Shown: piece by piece, positions 1-11,205 of the stretch
Layout: every line of letters begins with the position of its first letter
Numbering within the stretch: the first letter of the stretch is position 1
Source: Echria macrotheca
Taxonomy: Eukaryota; Ascomycota; Sordariomycetes; Sordariales; Schizotheciaceae
Assembly: GCA_030411725.1 (NCBI GenBank)
Contig: MU839843.1
Coordinates: 434,001 to 498,000, forward strand
Direction of reading: 5' to 3'
DNA length: 64,000 nucleotides
Notes under the pieces: generated by a model
What the model was told of the DNA's origin: nothing
Database searches by the model: none
What the model saw: the letters and a program-made list of their open reading frames with translations, nothing else
Translations under genes and position numbers: made by a program

Positions 1-85
1 TCTTCGCCTCTTCCCCTCCCGATTTTGATGCCCAGTTCGACTTGTGGCTACGTCTACACTTATCTTTCTGTCATAACCTGCCGCA

Positions 86-1426
86 ATGCCCCTCACGATT
101 CGCACGCATCCCATCGAGGGAGATGCGTGGCGGAATGCCACGAGTAACGATGCGGTCCGCGTGCTCCGCTCGGCGGCATCGGTCGAAGCAAGCAAGGCGA
201 AGAAGCTGATGAGCAGCTCGTTCTCCAAGTCGACTCCCGAGGTAACACCGTCGACGAACGGCTTGGTCTCGGCTGTTGTTGAGGCCTGGAACAAACACCA
301 CCATCTGGTTCTCCGCCCCGATGACATCTGGATCGCCATCATCTCGCAGCTCGGCTTCTTCATCGACGCCCACGCCGAGGAGCTGCGCTCCTTCTTTGTC
401 GCGCATAAGGGGAAACGGGAGCTAAAAGTCGTACAGGACAACCTTCCGGACATTGACAGTGCCGATTTCGGCCAATTCGCGACCGACATGGCTGGCGAGA
501 TCGCTAAGAATGTCAACGACCCGGAGCTTGTCCCCTGGGTCATTCCAAACTTCTCTACCACAACCGACACGGACCGCATCGCCTCCAGTGTGCTTCTGAT
601 GGGCGCCATGAAGAAGTATTTTGACTACCTCTTTTGCTGCACCGGTTGCGGCATCCCGTCCGTCACGCTGCTCGGCACCCGTGACGACTGGGTCGAGCTG
701 CAGGCCCGCATCGACAAGATTCCGAACCTCGGCGGCGAGGCGGTCGAATTCCACCGCCTGCTGAAGCCCATCGCCCGCCACATGGTGCAGTCGTTCGACG
801 AGCGGCAGTCGGACGAGGTACTCAAGTTTTGGCGTGTCATCGCGTCGTGGGAGCCGCCCTCCTACATGTTCAGTGGCCGCGACATCCCCGCACAGATTTC
901 CGGCTGGATCACGACCTTTTGTTTCTGGGATCACGAGGGCCGTAAAAACAAACTTGGTGGGAGGTACGGTGAACGCCTCTCGCGGTACCTCGACGGCGTC
1001 GAGTACAAAGGGCTTTCGGACGACGATAAAGTCGCAGGCTGGGCGGCCGTGCCTGTCAAGGTCACCTACGAAGTCGCCGGGGTGGTCGTTGAGGAGAGGC
1101 AGTGCCGCATGGTTGCTGGGTCGATCGGAATGCGACCGGGGAAGCACGCGGAGATGGGTGTTAGCCTGGTTGGGCCAGCGCCCCCTCCGGCCGAGCGCGA
1201 GACGTCCCCGGATAGCAGCCAGAGCCAGAGGGGACGGCACGTCTCTCAGGATAGGACGCCCCCAGTTAACCCGGACTTTGATACTGTGCAGCCGCATATC
1301 GGATGGTGGATCTTTGAGGAAAAAGAAAGAAAGGTTAACAAGCGGCTGCAGCAACTGCATGACAGCGGTGATTCAGGGGAAGAAGTAGAGTCATATGAGC
1401 AGACGGAAGAGGTATATGCGTACTAA
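86..1426 (+). CDS. DUF4419 domain protein
   Basis: Single-exon gene of 446 aa starting at the ATG at 86. Residues about 55-330 match what I know of the DUF4419 family of fungi and protists: the segment with WNKHHHLVLRPDDIW near residue 70, then ISQLGFFIDAHAEELR, a WVIPNFSTTT stretch, GIPSVTLLGTRDDW near 190, and a C-terminal block ending ISGWITTFCFWD near 275. The molecular function of DUF4419 is not known. The last ~90 residues are low-complexity and charged (PPPAERE, KEKERK) and end with acidic residues. There is no signal peptide or membrane segment, so it is probably intracellular. The start fits: the coding signal begins right there and no upstream in-frame ATG is visible within the window. 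The family is often multicopy in filamentous fungi and is rich in paralogues. Confidence 0.9.
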   Translation: MPLTIRTHPIEGDAWRNATSNDAVRVLRSAASVEASKAKKLMSSSFSKSTPEVTPSTNGLVSAVVEAWNKHHHLVLRPDDIWIAIISQLGFFIDAHAEELRSFFVAHKGKRELKVVQDNLPDIDSADFGQFATDMAGEIAKNVNDPELVPWVIPNFSTTTDTDRIASSVLLMGAMKKYFDYLFCCTGCGIPSVTLLGTRDDWVELQARIDKIPNLGGEAVEFHRLLKPIARHMVQSFDERQSDEVLKFWRVIASWEPPSYMFSGRDIPAQISGWITTFCFWDHEGRKNKLGGRYGERLSRYLDGVEYKGLSDDDKVAGWAAVPVKVTYEVAGVVVEERQCRMVAGSIGMRPGKHAEMGVSLVGPAPPPAERETSPDSSQSQRGRHVSQDRTPPVNPDFDTVQPHIGWWIFEEKERKVNKRLQQLHDSGDSGEEVESYEQTEEVYAY

Positions 1427-2043
1427 TTCAGGGCCTATGAGCTTTTGTGTCGTGGTTAAGCGGACTTTTCCTTACAAGGCGGCTGCACTATTGGTTTCAA
1501 GCCCACCTAGGCTATTTCTGTAGTCCTAACAATAATTCCTACACTAGGTACCTACTTTTAACTAGCCGGACTATATGATAGCTTGAACCCAACGTTATCT
1601 CTATACTTTTGCAGATTTCATGGCGTTTTTATCTAGCTACACTCGTAATATCTGCTCAAAGCCTGGTGGTAGGCTAAATGTCTTTTGACGGATTTTGTCG
1701 TTGAAGTTTGCCTCGGCATCCTTGACCGGGAATTGAGTACCTACGTAAATGTAGGATATTGTTGCATCTGTGCTTCCGACATGCACAGCGTCCAAATTGT
1801 AATCTACGACTCGATCCTCTTGACACTGATGTAGTACTTGCAATGGCCAGCCAGTTTACCCAGAGCTCTCGTGGCCAATCGCCTGAGAAGCAGTTCAACA
1901 TTCCGGTTCGGCACATCCTGCGTCGGTCCCGACACCCCAAAATGGGAGGGGCATGTAAAAAATAAATAAAAAAGAACAAAAAAGACTTGAACCCGGAAAT
2001 CTAACTCATAACCGATATCCTGAGGTGGTCCACGGGCATCACA
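1427..2043. other. Intergenic, no gene seen
   Basis: AT-richer spacer after the DUF4419 gene. Only short overlapping open frames occur and none resembles a protein family. It contains an A-rich tract near 1956-1982. I see no RNA gene that folds convincingly. Confidence 0.6.
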
Positions 2044-4256
2044 ATGTTGTTCAGCAACACATCTTCAGCACTGTCGCTGAATCCATGTGTGAATCCTGCT
2101 TTCCAACCGCCCATCTACAGCCTCGAGAGCATCAAGGTGACCAAAACATTCCTCTGGGACGGAAGCGACGATAATGTCAGCAGCAACTTCAACGGCACGC
2201 TCAACTTCACTATTCTACGGTCCCCTGTAACGTGACGCAGTCCGTCACGATGAAGGCGCAGTGGACGCCTCGGGGGACACTCTTTCCGGGCACCCACCAG
2301 CTGGAGCACCTCCCAACAACACCACCGCAAACCAAGGGCATCGATCCGCCCCCCTCGCAGGACTGCAGCGACGTCTCTCTTACGTATCCCGACTGGACCA
2401 TTCACGACTTGATATACAATGAACCAGCATCATGGAGCGAGCCTGCCGCAACTGCGAGCTTCAACATGAGCGTGACACACCGACCAACCGGAGTAACGAT
2501 GCGCTGCCAGTGGGGAGCTGAAGCCGGCGTCACCGAGACGTGGTCAGGCGTCTCGGAATACGTCATGCTCACAGTGTGCGCGATGGAGGGTCCCGATCCT
2601 CTTAATAGCAACAGCTCGCTCCTCGCACGATTCGACGCCACCCTCAAGGAGTTGACGCTCGAGTCACGATGGAGGTGCGGCGACACGGCGGGGACATACT
2701 CGTGGGTATCCCTCTGACGGGAGCTCACCATCACAGAAGCTTACTCCCCAGGTAGAACCGAATTCATCTCGCAAGCCGCGTACCCAACCCGAGAGGATGC
2801 GATCGGCCTCGGGCTCAACTGCGCATCCCGGACCTGCACGCTCGACACCCCTTTCCGGATCGAGGGCCGCCTCCTGGCACCAGTCGCGTATCTCACACCC
2901 AAGAAATACCCAGCCCCAGAGGGCGTCTCTAGCCCCGGCTGCCTCCGCAAGTCCCAAGCCATCGACTCGTGGGATTCCCCGTTCATCCTGACCCGGTTCC
3001 TCTGGCAAGCCACCACGGTGAACCAAGTCATGCACTACGGACAATACTCCTCCTACCCGGGGTCCACGCAGCCCTATAACCGAACGCTCGTGGTGGGCCT
3101 GGAAAACTCCGCCACGAACACCTCCTCCTCCTGCGCGTTCAACGACGCCGCCCTCGACGGCGAGACCGCCACCTGGTGGCCCTGCTTCGCGCAGGACCCT
3201 CACCGCCGGCCGCTCCAAAGAACGCCCGAGACCTGGGTCCAGTTCAGCGCCGGGACGGGACAGCTGCGCGTCAACCAGACGTGGTACTGCAACTCAGAAA
3301 ACGGCGCGACGGCGTACAAAATCGTCGGGACCGCGACCATCTCCAAGACCACCCGGACAGGCTACTACGGACAGGGAGGTCTGACCTGCGGCAACGGGAC
3401 CAACGCCGCGTACGGCGTGCCCTGTCCGCCGCAGATTTTTATTACGGGCAAGTCGTGCGACTACACGTACGCCGCGCGGTGGTGCACGCTCGGCGACCGG
3501 GACGGTTTCGGGCCTGCAGGACCGCCCGTGACCATGTCCATCCAGAGTATCGATGTCGCGCCCCTTCCGCCGGGTGATCTCACAGAGCCGGATCCTAGTA
3601 GTAGTTTTAGTAACAAGGGGGGTGACAAGGAAAGTGCCTGGAGCTGCACCGTGGCATCTCTCGGCCGGGGTCCGGTGAGGTGGACGCTGCAGACCACCGA
3701 CTTTTTTTCGCTGACGGACTGGTTCGGCTACATCGGCCGCTTGTCGGAGAACATGGGGACCCAGTTCGCCTTCGACCTCAACAGCACCGTTTTCTCAGAA
3801 TTCCCGCCCACGGCGGCCAGCAGGGACGGCGTGATCCGCGATGTCGGTGTCTCGAACGGGCCCAGCCCGTTCCTGACGCCGGGGATGCGCGCGTTCGACC
3901 CGGCGAGAGTGTACACCAACACGCCGTTGAGTGATTACTGGGCGCCCGGGTGGAAGTTTTATAACGGGCTGGGGTGGCAGGTTCGTCTGGATATCTCGGC
4001 TGGGTATATGGAGCTGAACCACTCGTGGTATTGCGATGACAAGAATCTCGACACGCCGGTTGTTTTTAACGGGACGTGGAATGGGGTCGTCGAGCTGGAG
4101 TGCAAGTGGGAGTTCCCTGGGCCCCGGACTGGAGAACTCGAGAGGCAGGGCGTTGTGTGTGGGTTTGCGGGTGGCAAGAAGGAGATAGTGGTGACGCCGA
4201 CGGTGACCTCGTACGTGTCGGACAAGCGGATTCCGGATCTGATTAGGCAGTATTAG
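2044..4256 (+). pseudogene. Disrupted gene for a glycosylated repeat protein
   Basis: Coding-like sequence runs from an ATG at 2044 to the TAG at 4254-4256 but is interrupted. The first part (2044 to about 2210) lies in one frame. From about 2210 the coding frame changes, and it then stays constant to 4256 except for one TGA at 2715-2717. Residues on both sides of that TGA (ending TYSWVSL, continuing LTITEAYSPGR) look equally protein-like. The product is unrecognised. It is rich in N-glycosylation sequons (NQT, NHS, NGT, NDT-like) and in Trp/Cys pairs, and repeats a module with the core Leu-x-x-Asn-x-[TS]-Trp-Tyr-Cys (RVNQTWYC at 3271-3294, ELNHSWYC about 4012-4035, and a weaker ESRWRC about 2660-2677). 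This suggests a secreted or surface beta-rich protein. No signal peptide is visible, so the 5' end may be missing. Alternatives: an unrecognised intron at 2136-2240 (GTGACC to CAG, phase-compatible) plus a true stop, or assembly errors. Confidence 0.55.
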
Positions 4257-5822
4257 ATGTATTGTTGAATGATCCGATTAGGCGGTACTTGAATCATATC
4301 TGTCAGCGTCGAGGCGGTTAGATCAACTGTGTCCCTCTGCTAGATCGACGGACTTTGGCCTTTTTGGACGAGGCTCACCTGCACCGTGGCGGACCAAAGT
4401 GGTTTCAAAACTACCTTATTAATACGCCTCTCTAAGTAATTTTTTAGGCTTATTCTTCTACAAATCACCTTTAAAACCGTTTACTAAGCGTATTTGTGAG
4501 ACCACACGGAGTGAAAGCGTCAGCCCATAGCAGAAGAAATAGACCACTTTAACCACCCATTTTGGTGTGTGTTGCAATTTTGGTGGACATACCGCGGACG
4601 CGGAAGACAGGTTCCAGTCCTGTGGTTGAGTTTTTACGACTGCTTTTGGCGTCGTGTTTGTCTGTTTGTTTCCCCTGTTTGGGACGGCCGTGCCGAGTTC
4701 GACGGTAGACGAGGCACCGGAGGACACAGAGATCTGACAAATCATGGAACAGTATGCCGAAGACAACCAAGGATTTTTCAATGTTTAGGACGGAGCAATG
4801 AATGGGGGAAAAGAGAGAGGAGTGGGAGCGGGGGTCCGTCGTTTCACACCCCGTAACGCCATAACCCAGATGGGCCCATTGAAACACGGACCCTGTGGAC
4901 AGACAAATCCGGGTGATCATACCCGATAGACAGATTCCGGCAGAGAAGGGTACTGAGGCAAAGGGAAATGACATGACGTTCCAACCGCTCAGTTTTCCTT
5001 CATCGTTGACATCGCCAAGTTTTAAAGGTGTATGGGTCGGCACGTGGGACGGGCACACCTGTATTTAGCCAGCGAGTCGGTGCCAGAGCATCTTCCACTC
5101 ATCAGACTATCGAGATCCATTGACCAGTACGACTGCTTTTGTTTACTTTGCTTGCGTGGCCCAGCATCTGCTCCACGTTACAAGTGGTGGTGGTTTGGGT
5201 TGGTGGGAGTGGCTCGTCGTTGGGGGGGCCCGCTGCCCACCGACGGGTTGAGGAGGGGCTTTCAGTTTGTCCTCTTCCCGTTGCCTGATGGCCCCCCCCC
5301 CCCGTGCCAGGAAGACAGATCTTGTCCACCCGACCCCGAGCACCCGACGCTGCGCCGCTGCGCGCAGGTCCAAGCCCCGATCTTCGCGTCCAGATCCTAT
5401 GTACCAGGAGGACGTTTCGGCCTCTGTTCGCTCGGCATCGTTGTGAATCTAACCGTCACGGTCAGCGTTGCTCAAGATGATTATCATGATATAGATGCTG
5501 CCTAGCTTTGCGCTATTCGCAAACACTAGTCAGACCCAAAGTTTGCCGCGCATGAGTCTGAGAGCCAGACAATGAGTTGGCACGATAATGAAAGAGGGAG
5601 TTTCCGGGTCGGAGGCTCGCGGTAGACGGATTACCGCGTAGCCAGCTTCTCAGTTCCGTCCCAAATATTGAACTCCGTCTCTCGAAAGAGCACTTTCGGC
5701 AACGGTTCCACGGGCAACCGGAACCCTGGGTCGTCTCCTTGGTGAGACCGGCTAGGTAGTGTTACATAGGCACGGTACAAAAAGAAAGTTCTGTATTAAC
5801 AGATTCGTTCTGGAGAACATCA
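4257..5822. other. Intergenic, no gene seen
   Basis: About 1.6 kb with no supportable gene. Open frames here (for example 5032-5505 plus strand) are low-complexity and match no family I know. An uninterrupted C-run sits near 5291-5302. Confidence 0.55.
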
Positions 5823-5911
5823 GGGCTTCGCCGGGATTCGAACCCGGGACCTCTCGCAGACACGCCCAGGGTGAGCCCTAAGCGAGAATTATACCCCTAA
5901 ACCACGAAGCC
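5823..5911 (-). tRNA. tRNA-Pro (anticodon AGG) with intron
   Basis: Read on the minus strand it begins GGCTTCG and ends CGAAGCC plus discriminator C, a perfect 7-bp acceptor stem. The T-arm carries GGTTCGAATCCC. The anticodon stem is CTCGC/GCGAG with loop TTAGGG plus T, giving anticodon AGG (Pro, CCN codons). A 17-nt intron interrupts the anticodon loop one base 3' of the anticodon, the canonical nuclear position. It would be removed by tRNA splicing endonuclease. The mature length is about 72 nt. Confidence 0.95.
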
Positions 5912-6129
5912 ATGTTTGTTCGATGAACGTTGGGCTTGTTAATGGCCTCTTTAGCAGAGTTCTGGTGGTGGTGACAAGCAAATTCGTAGAGCGTTGCGCA
6001 AACAAAGGGGTATATTGACTGGGCTACCTATTCATGACGTCGTAAATCTTTTCCTCCTCATAGTATTAATCCAAAACCCAAATTGGCTTGCGCCGCACCT
6101 GTAAAGACGAATAAAAACTTTATGCCATG

Positions 6130-7563
6130 TTAGTTCCGCAGTGGCCACTCTTCGTGTGTCTCAACGTCCACCGAGACCTCATGTTTTACCCAGATGATGC
6201 CCGAGCTGTTCGGTCTTTCGTCGGATGATCGATCATCATAGACAGCCTCTTTCGCTCGGCTCCGACTGCGGCTCCTATCGCTGTTATACAGCCCAAGAAT
6301 GTCGTCGAGGCTGTCCCTCCTCTCTCGGGTGCGCGCACTCTCCGGTCGCTGCACGTATGGCTCCGGACTCGGTGAGTGTTCCACCATGGTATGCGACGAC
6401 GAAGAGTCCCGTAGGAAGCTGGTCGGCTCAGGGGACGGCTCTCGCATCCTTTGCCCTTGCCGTCCTCGAGGCTTCTCCTCGTCGAACCGCGACTCCTCCG
6501 CCTCCTCGTGTATTACTTGAAGCTTTTCCGTCGCCGCAACAAATGTCGATCCACCGAGAGACATCGGGGACGCTTCGATATCCTGTGGCTTTTGCTCGCA
6601 CATGGTGAACATCGGTAGCTCAGGGTCGGTGGCCTGTGTGTGAGGCCTGTCGCTGTATCCGATGCTCATCCCGCGTTTCTTCAGGTAGAGCGGTCGCAGG
6701 GTGGGAATGCCGAGGCAGATCATGGAAACGGCGATCTCGGCACCGGCCCACACAAAGTACATTGCAAAGTTTACTGGAAGATGTTAAACCCAAGTTCCAT
6801 ACGGGAGTTGGTACTCTCCACTTACAGGTATAATCGTTTATTTGTAGCTGCGAAAGCACGACCGTCCGAATAATACCACAGGCACCGGCTCTGTTTTGGT
6901 TAGCCTCAGCCAGGTTCTCTGTCAAGAAGAAACTCACATGACGCCCAAACTCATACCACTGGCAAGCATGATCTTCTCGCGTCGTGGCATCCGGAGCGAC
7001 CAGATAAACATCCAAGGAAAAGCAGCAAAGAAAAAGTCGCAAACACTGGACCACCCCCCGAGCCCGACGCTCATGGGCTGGATCTGGATATTCCACCTCC
7101 CCGGTGTCCTCAGCGGATCCCAGCTCATCTTGACAGGCGTTGTTTGATTCCACAGCATGACGATGAGGGCGGTCGAGGTGCCTGCCGTGACAATGATGAG
7201 GACCCAGAGGGCGATCTTCTGACCTCGTAGCTGGACGACGCGCAAGAGAAAAAATCCCATGGACAGCTTGGCCATGGCGTTACCAGTGATCGCAAATGTG
7301 TTGGCGACGTAGGTCCAGAAGATGGCGTTGGACGAGTCGTTGAGCTGCAGGAGCCAGAGACTCTGGCCGAGGCCGTAGTGGACGGCAACCTGGATGCTAG
7401 CGGCGAAACAGAGGAGGAAGAGACCAGTCCAGGCATACAGGTGGTCCTCGACCCCGATGAACTTGACGATGCGTATGCGCGTGTACAGACGGAGGACGAC
7501 CAGGGCCAGGGAAAGGGCCGTCATGGCCCACATGGCAATGGCTACCTGTATGCCCCGATGCAT
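6130..7563 (-). CDS. Fungal rhodopsin-like integral membrane protein
   Basis: Three exons on the minus strand: 6938-7563, 6826-6890 and 6130-6773. The introns are 6891-6937 (GTGAGT..CAG) and 6774-6825 (GTAAGT..CAG), and phases agree across both. The ATG at 7563 gives MHRGIQVAIAMW, directly before the first membrane helix. An upstream in-frame start at 7698 would add 45 residues of non-membrane sequence and is less likely. The protein is of the fungal rhodopsin/PTH11-related type (PF20684 family): multiple hydrophobic helices, the GVEDHLYAWTG segment after helix 1 (this family usually has DD or ED here), the junction SLGVIAGACGIIRT, and the AEIAVSMICLGIPTLRPL helix. A Ser/Arg-rich cytoplasmic tail of ~190 residues follows (RSRSRSRAK). 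PTH11-like members are thought to be surface receptors; the ligand here is unknown. Confidence 0.88.
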
Positions 7564-8831
7564 TTTGGCATCACCGGTTGGGCAGGGGGTGGCGGGGTGG
7601 TGAGCGCTGGTAAGACGACATGTCCCGTGGTGAGTCCCCTGGTCGAAGAGTGGCGAGCAACTGGACGCGGTCGCGGCAAGACAGGCAGGAGGAGGCAAAA
7701 GGTTGAAGATGCGCGATGGGGGACGCCGGGGGACAATGTGCTTTTGTTTCCCTCGCTCCGGCCCGGAAAGTCGGATCGCCTGATGGGGCGCTCTGTTGGG
7801 AATCCAGACTCCATCGGGTCTGTGTCATGCGCATATCGAAATAGAAGAGGCAAGCGCGTTTGGGATTGGCGACGATTGGTTGGTGGCTTGGAGAGGGTGG
7901 CCCGGTTCCCAAGAATCGACGAGGTGGACGAATCGAGGACGAGGCTTGTCTGCAGGTCAGGTCGGCGACACGGCATTGGCTGCACGGTTGACGTCCCGGA
8001 CCAACAGGAAGGCGGGGAAGCCTGGCTGTCGTTGGAGACGCAGGAACGGCGAGCGCCGCGGATGCCAAGACCGGTTCTCTGCGTTCTCATGGGTCAGCCT
8101 CTCGGGACTCGCGATCTCCCAAAATCCACTATAAGCGCCCGCAAGCCACGCTATCGTCCAAATTTGGCCTTCATTTCGATGTTTGTCCAGAGAAAAATGA
8201 TACGGCTGATGTCATCGGGTCTCGATTCAGCCAGCGTCGACAACGGGCGGCCAGACTCTGGGCCCAGAATGATCATGCGCGACTTGTTCATGCCCCTATC
8301 GACGAGTTACCCCGCCTACCTGCGAATTCAGTCCACGGTTCAGATGCGAGCAAACTGAGTGAGGCTGGATTTACCTTGGGATATAGCATTATGGCTAAGT
8401 AATAAATCGAAACGGCACACAACCGTGGTGAAAGACAAGACGGCTCCTCCCGCTGCAGCATCTCTCGACCCCGCCGTCTGTGCGGTCAGGGGTAACCTAT
8501 TTCTTTTCATTCTTCTTTCTTTTGTTTTATTTGGATCTCGTCGACAAAATTTTCACATTCCCAAGACAAGGTGGTGTGCGGCGCTATCGATAGCGAATTC
8601 GTGGCAGGCGAGTTCACTAGCTGTTCTGAGACTCTGATTGGCTGATGGTCTTATTACTTTCGACGCTGTGACTCTATCTCGGTCGATGCCGGCATCGGCT
8701 TGGCCAGACAGGGCATGTGGGGAATGTACGCCGAGAGCAGGCATCAGGCTGGAAAGTCCTAAAGGCCGCTGGGGACGGAGGCCACTGAGACTGCTGATAA
8801 GTATTATACCTATACGGGGGTATATTTAACT
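7564..8831. other. Intergenic, no gene seen
   Basis: Upstream region of the rhodopsin-like gene. A plus-strand open frame (7378-8358) runs antisense to the start of that gene and into this region, but its Arg/Gly-rich translation matches no family and I treat it as a shadow. Nothing else is seen. Confidence 0.5.
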
Positions 8832-8975
8832 TATGGGATAGGTGATGTTAATGGTCGGATGTTATTAAGGTTCCGGTTTGGGGTACAAGTCCTGCCGAGT
8901 TTGTTAGTTACAGGGATCAAATAGCGAACCCGGGGAATAGGGGCTTTCATCTGGCGGCGACGGATATTCATCTCT
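8832..8975. repeat. Dispersed repeat copy A
   Basis: About 140 bp closely similar, in the same orientation, to 12172-12310. Shared blocks include TAGCGAACCCGGGG and ATCTGGCGGCGAC. Most differences are C/T or G/A transitions, for example CCGG here against CTGG there, and CCTGCCGAG against CTTGCTAAG. The two copies bracket the HET gene at 9160-11205. The element type is not identifiable from this fragment. Confidence 0.8.
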
Positions 8976-9159
8976 GATCGTAATTCTTGAACATACGATG
9001 TGGAACTTTTACTTCTCCTTACGTCAAGATTAACATGACATGCGGCTTCGCATTGAAAACACTCCATTCTGAAGAAAAACAGCACTCCCTCAACCAACGG
9101 ATAGCAAATACTTGAATCGCAAGAAAACTGCAGCAACATAGCTTTGTCGACTCAAACGC

Positions 9160-11205
9160 TTAGCAAAACTCGAACCACTTCGGTGTGGGCAGATCCTCCC
9201 TGTCAAATAGCTCGCCATACATAAACCCAGGGACATATGCCTCACAGATGAGCGCAAATGAGTCCGATCCAGCTGGTCGGGCAATCCACGGAACATCCAC
9301 GCCCGGGAGAACGAGCACCAAATCACCAGACTGAATCAGCTCGCTGCCGAGTCCAATATGGTCATTTGATGTCCGGAACACAGATCTGCCCCGGCAAGTT
9401 ATCTCCACGCATCTCGCATAAAACGCCAAGAGCGGGATCATATCCAAGAATGAGGCCGTCTCTGTCTGCTCATCCAGGGTGTCTAGGAAACTCTCGGAAG
9501 CCAGCCGTAAGGTGAGGAATCCCAAAAGGACTTGCTCTTCGTATGCTTGATAGTAGTCTTCAGACACGTCGAGAGCTCGTTTGCCAGAGAAAACCGTCAA
9601 GGCATGGATCTGCCGTGAGAGCTCTGCGTCCTTTTCATCATCGCGGTATGACTTCAAGTCGGAAAGTTTGATGTCGCTGCGTCCACTGAGAAATCGAGTT
9701 AATAACCGAAGCGAATACACCGCAACGAGCCATGAAGATGTGGCCAGACGGCTGAATGTCCGATCAACCCCACGGTTTAGCAAGACAATTCGATCCAGGA
9801 TAATTTCATGCTGATTACTCTCCTCAGTCGTCGGACTCAGTTGGCAGTGATCTTCTACCGTGCCAAGGACATGGCACGGTAATCTGAGAATTCCGGGGCG
9901 GTTGGAGTTCAGGGGTATAGTGATGTCGGCGACTCCTCCTGCCATAAACTCCTGTGTGAGTCTTCTTTCTTCGGCGAAAGCTTCTACTTGGGTAGTCAGG
10001 AAAAGGCTGTCCCGTTCATAGCAGGTACTCCGAAGTCGTCTCCATGGTGAATGTTGGGCAATCCACGTCGGGCAGCTAGAAGCCCACTGGCAGTAGCCAA
10101 TTGGTGCAAGCTGAAGACCTACACGAAGGAAGGTGCCGCGTACCAAACGCTCCAGGTGCTCCTGGAAAGACTTCGAGTAGCTGATATCGACCTCGCGCTT
10201 GTCGTCATCCGATACTAGGGCCAATAGAGCGAAAATCCTATCCTGGGGAACCGTCGCATTCATGTTACTGGTCTTGTCGATGATATCCAGGATGCCGATT
10301 CCCGCGAAGTCGATGGAATGGGCAAGAAAGGTAAGTAACGGCGCTTCGTGAACATACGCCTCCAGGATGTCGACGAGCCATTCGCTCATGTCATCGTTGG
10401 CTTTTACTGTGACCATGATGACCACAATTTTCCACAGAGCTAGGAGAAAATGCAGGCGCGTCTTGTGCTTGCCGCAAACTAGATAGACATCTCGTGCAAG
10501 CGCAAGCTCCTGCAAAATCCAGATTCTCTTCCAGTACGGGCGCGAGTAGAAGGATGACCATGTGCTAACTGGCAGTCGGCGTTCCGGGTGCGCCCATCCG
10601 ATCTCATCACGAACATGAAAGATCGTTGGTTCTCCGGTAGTAGGCGGTATCACCAGGAAATGAATATAAGAAAGCATATGTAGAACTAGCTTATGCTCGC
10701 CTGATTCCATCGCAGCGAGGAGCGCGCTTTTGCCGCCTTCCGGGTACGGTGTTTCGAATAGACTCGCAACCACAATTGCGCCGACCCTCGATATTTCGTT
10801 CATGACGTCTCCTGAGGAATCTGCCTCTAAGCCGACCCAGGCAAATACGGCCGTGGCATCGCGGTAGATTCTGTCCATCATTTGAATCTGATGCACCTTT
10901 TCCGCTTCATCCTTCTGGTTGATGCAAAGTGCGTCCACCCACAATAAGTCGATGTCATGATGGGCTTGGACCGCTTCCAGGGCGTCACCGAGATTTTGGG
11001 GAACCAGGAATGGATCGCCATTGAGGGTAACTGAATAAACCGGCCTTGGATCACCCCAGACATAGGAGAGGCAGTGATATTTTGTGTTTTCACTCTTGGA
11101 CACTGTTTCGAGGCGGAGGTTGAGTGGGCTTCGGCCGTCTCGCAAAAAACGGATCAAGCGTATTTCGTTCTTCGTGGGGTCGAGTGCGCAGTACAGAGGG
11201 TCCAT
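9160..11205 (-). CDS. HET-domain (heterokaryon incompatibility) protein
   Basis: Single-exon gene of 681 aa with an ATG at 11205. Residues ~43-190 form a HET domain (PF06985): YHCLSYVWGD (motif 1), then LLWVDALCINQKDEAEK and IYRDATAVFAWVG (motifs 2 and 3). The remaining ~490 residues are an uncharacterised C-terminal region common in stand-alone HET proteins. It includes conserved-looking CPTWIAQHSPWR-type sequence after the domain and a C-terminus that reads GDLVLVLPGVDVPW, typical of the end of this protein type. HET domains trigger programmed cell death after fusion of genetically different hyphae, and some are TIR-like. No NACHT or signal peptide is seen. It lies between two diverged direct repeats and next to a trypsin-like peptidase gene, a setting typical of fast-evolving non-self-recognition loci. 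The frame is intact. Confidence 0.95.
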   Translation of the reverse strand: MDPLYCALDPTKNEIRLIRFLRDGRSPLNLRLETVSKSENTKYHCLSYVWGDPRPVYSVTLNGDPFLVPQNLGDALEAVQAHHDIDLLWVDALCINQKDEAEKVHQIQMMDRIYRDATAVFAWVGLEADSSGDVMNEISRVGAIVVASLFETPYPEGGKSALLAAMESGEHKLVLHMLSYIHFLVIPPTTGEPTIFHVRDEIGWAHPERRLPVSTWSSFYSRPYWKRIWILQELALARDVYLVCGKHKTRLHFLLALWKIVVIMVTVKANDDMSEWLVDILEAYVHEAPLLTFLAHSIDFAGIGILDIIDKTSNMNATVPQDRIFALLALVSDDDKREVDISYSKSFQEHLERLVRGTFLRVGLQLAPIGYCQWASSCPTWIAQHSPWRRLRSTCYERDSLFLTTQVEAFAEERRLTQEFMAGGVADITIPLNSNRPGILRLPCHVLGTVEDHCQLSPTTEESNQHEIILDRIVLLNRGVDRTFSRLATSSWLVAVYSLRLLTRFLSGRSDIKLSDLKSYRDDEKDAELSRQIHALTVFSGKRALDVSEDYYQAYEEQVLLGFLTLRLASESFLDTLDEQTETASFLDMIPLLAFYARCVEITCRGRSVFRTSNDHIGLGSELIQSGDLVLVLPGVDVPWIARPAGSDSFALICEAYVPGFMYGELFDREDLPTPKWFEFC

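Noticed and set aside
422..1360. 312-codon open frame antisense to the DUF4419 gene
   Set aside because: Arg/His-rich shadow of a conserved domain on plus.
1976..2035. tRNA-like words (TTGAACCCGG, CTCATAACC)
   Set aside because: The pieces do not fold into a cloverleaf on either strand: no acceptor stem and wrong spacing.
2706..2736. Possible mini-intron removing the TGA at 2715
   Set aside because: GT..AG span is 31 nt, shorter than a workable fungal intron, and removing it shifts the frame away from the coding continuation.
5032..5505. 157-codon open frame
   Set aside because: Low-complexity, includes the translation of a C-run, and has no recognisable domain.
7378..8358. 326-codon open frame antisense to the rhodopsin-like gene
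   Set aside because: It overlaps the conserved first exon on the other strand. Its Arg/Gly-rich translation has no family resemblance.
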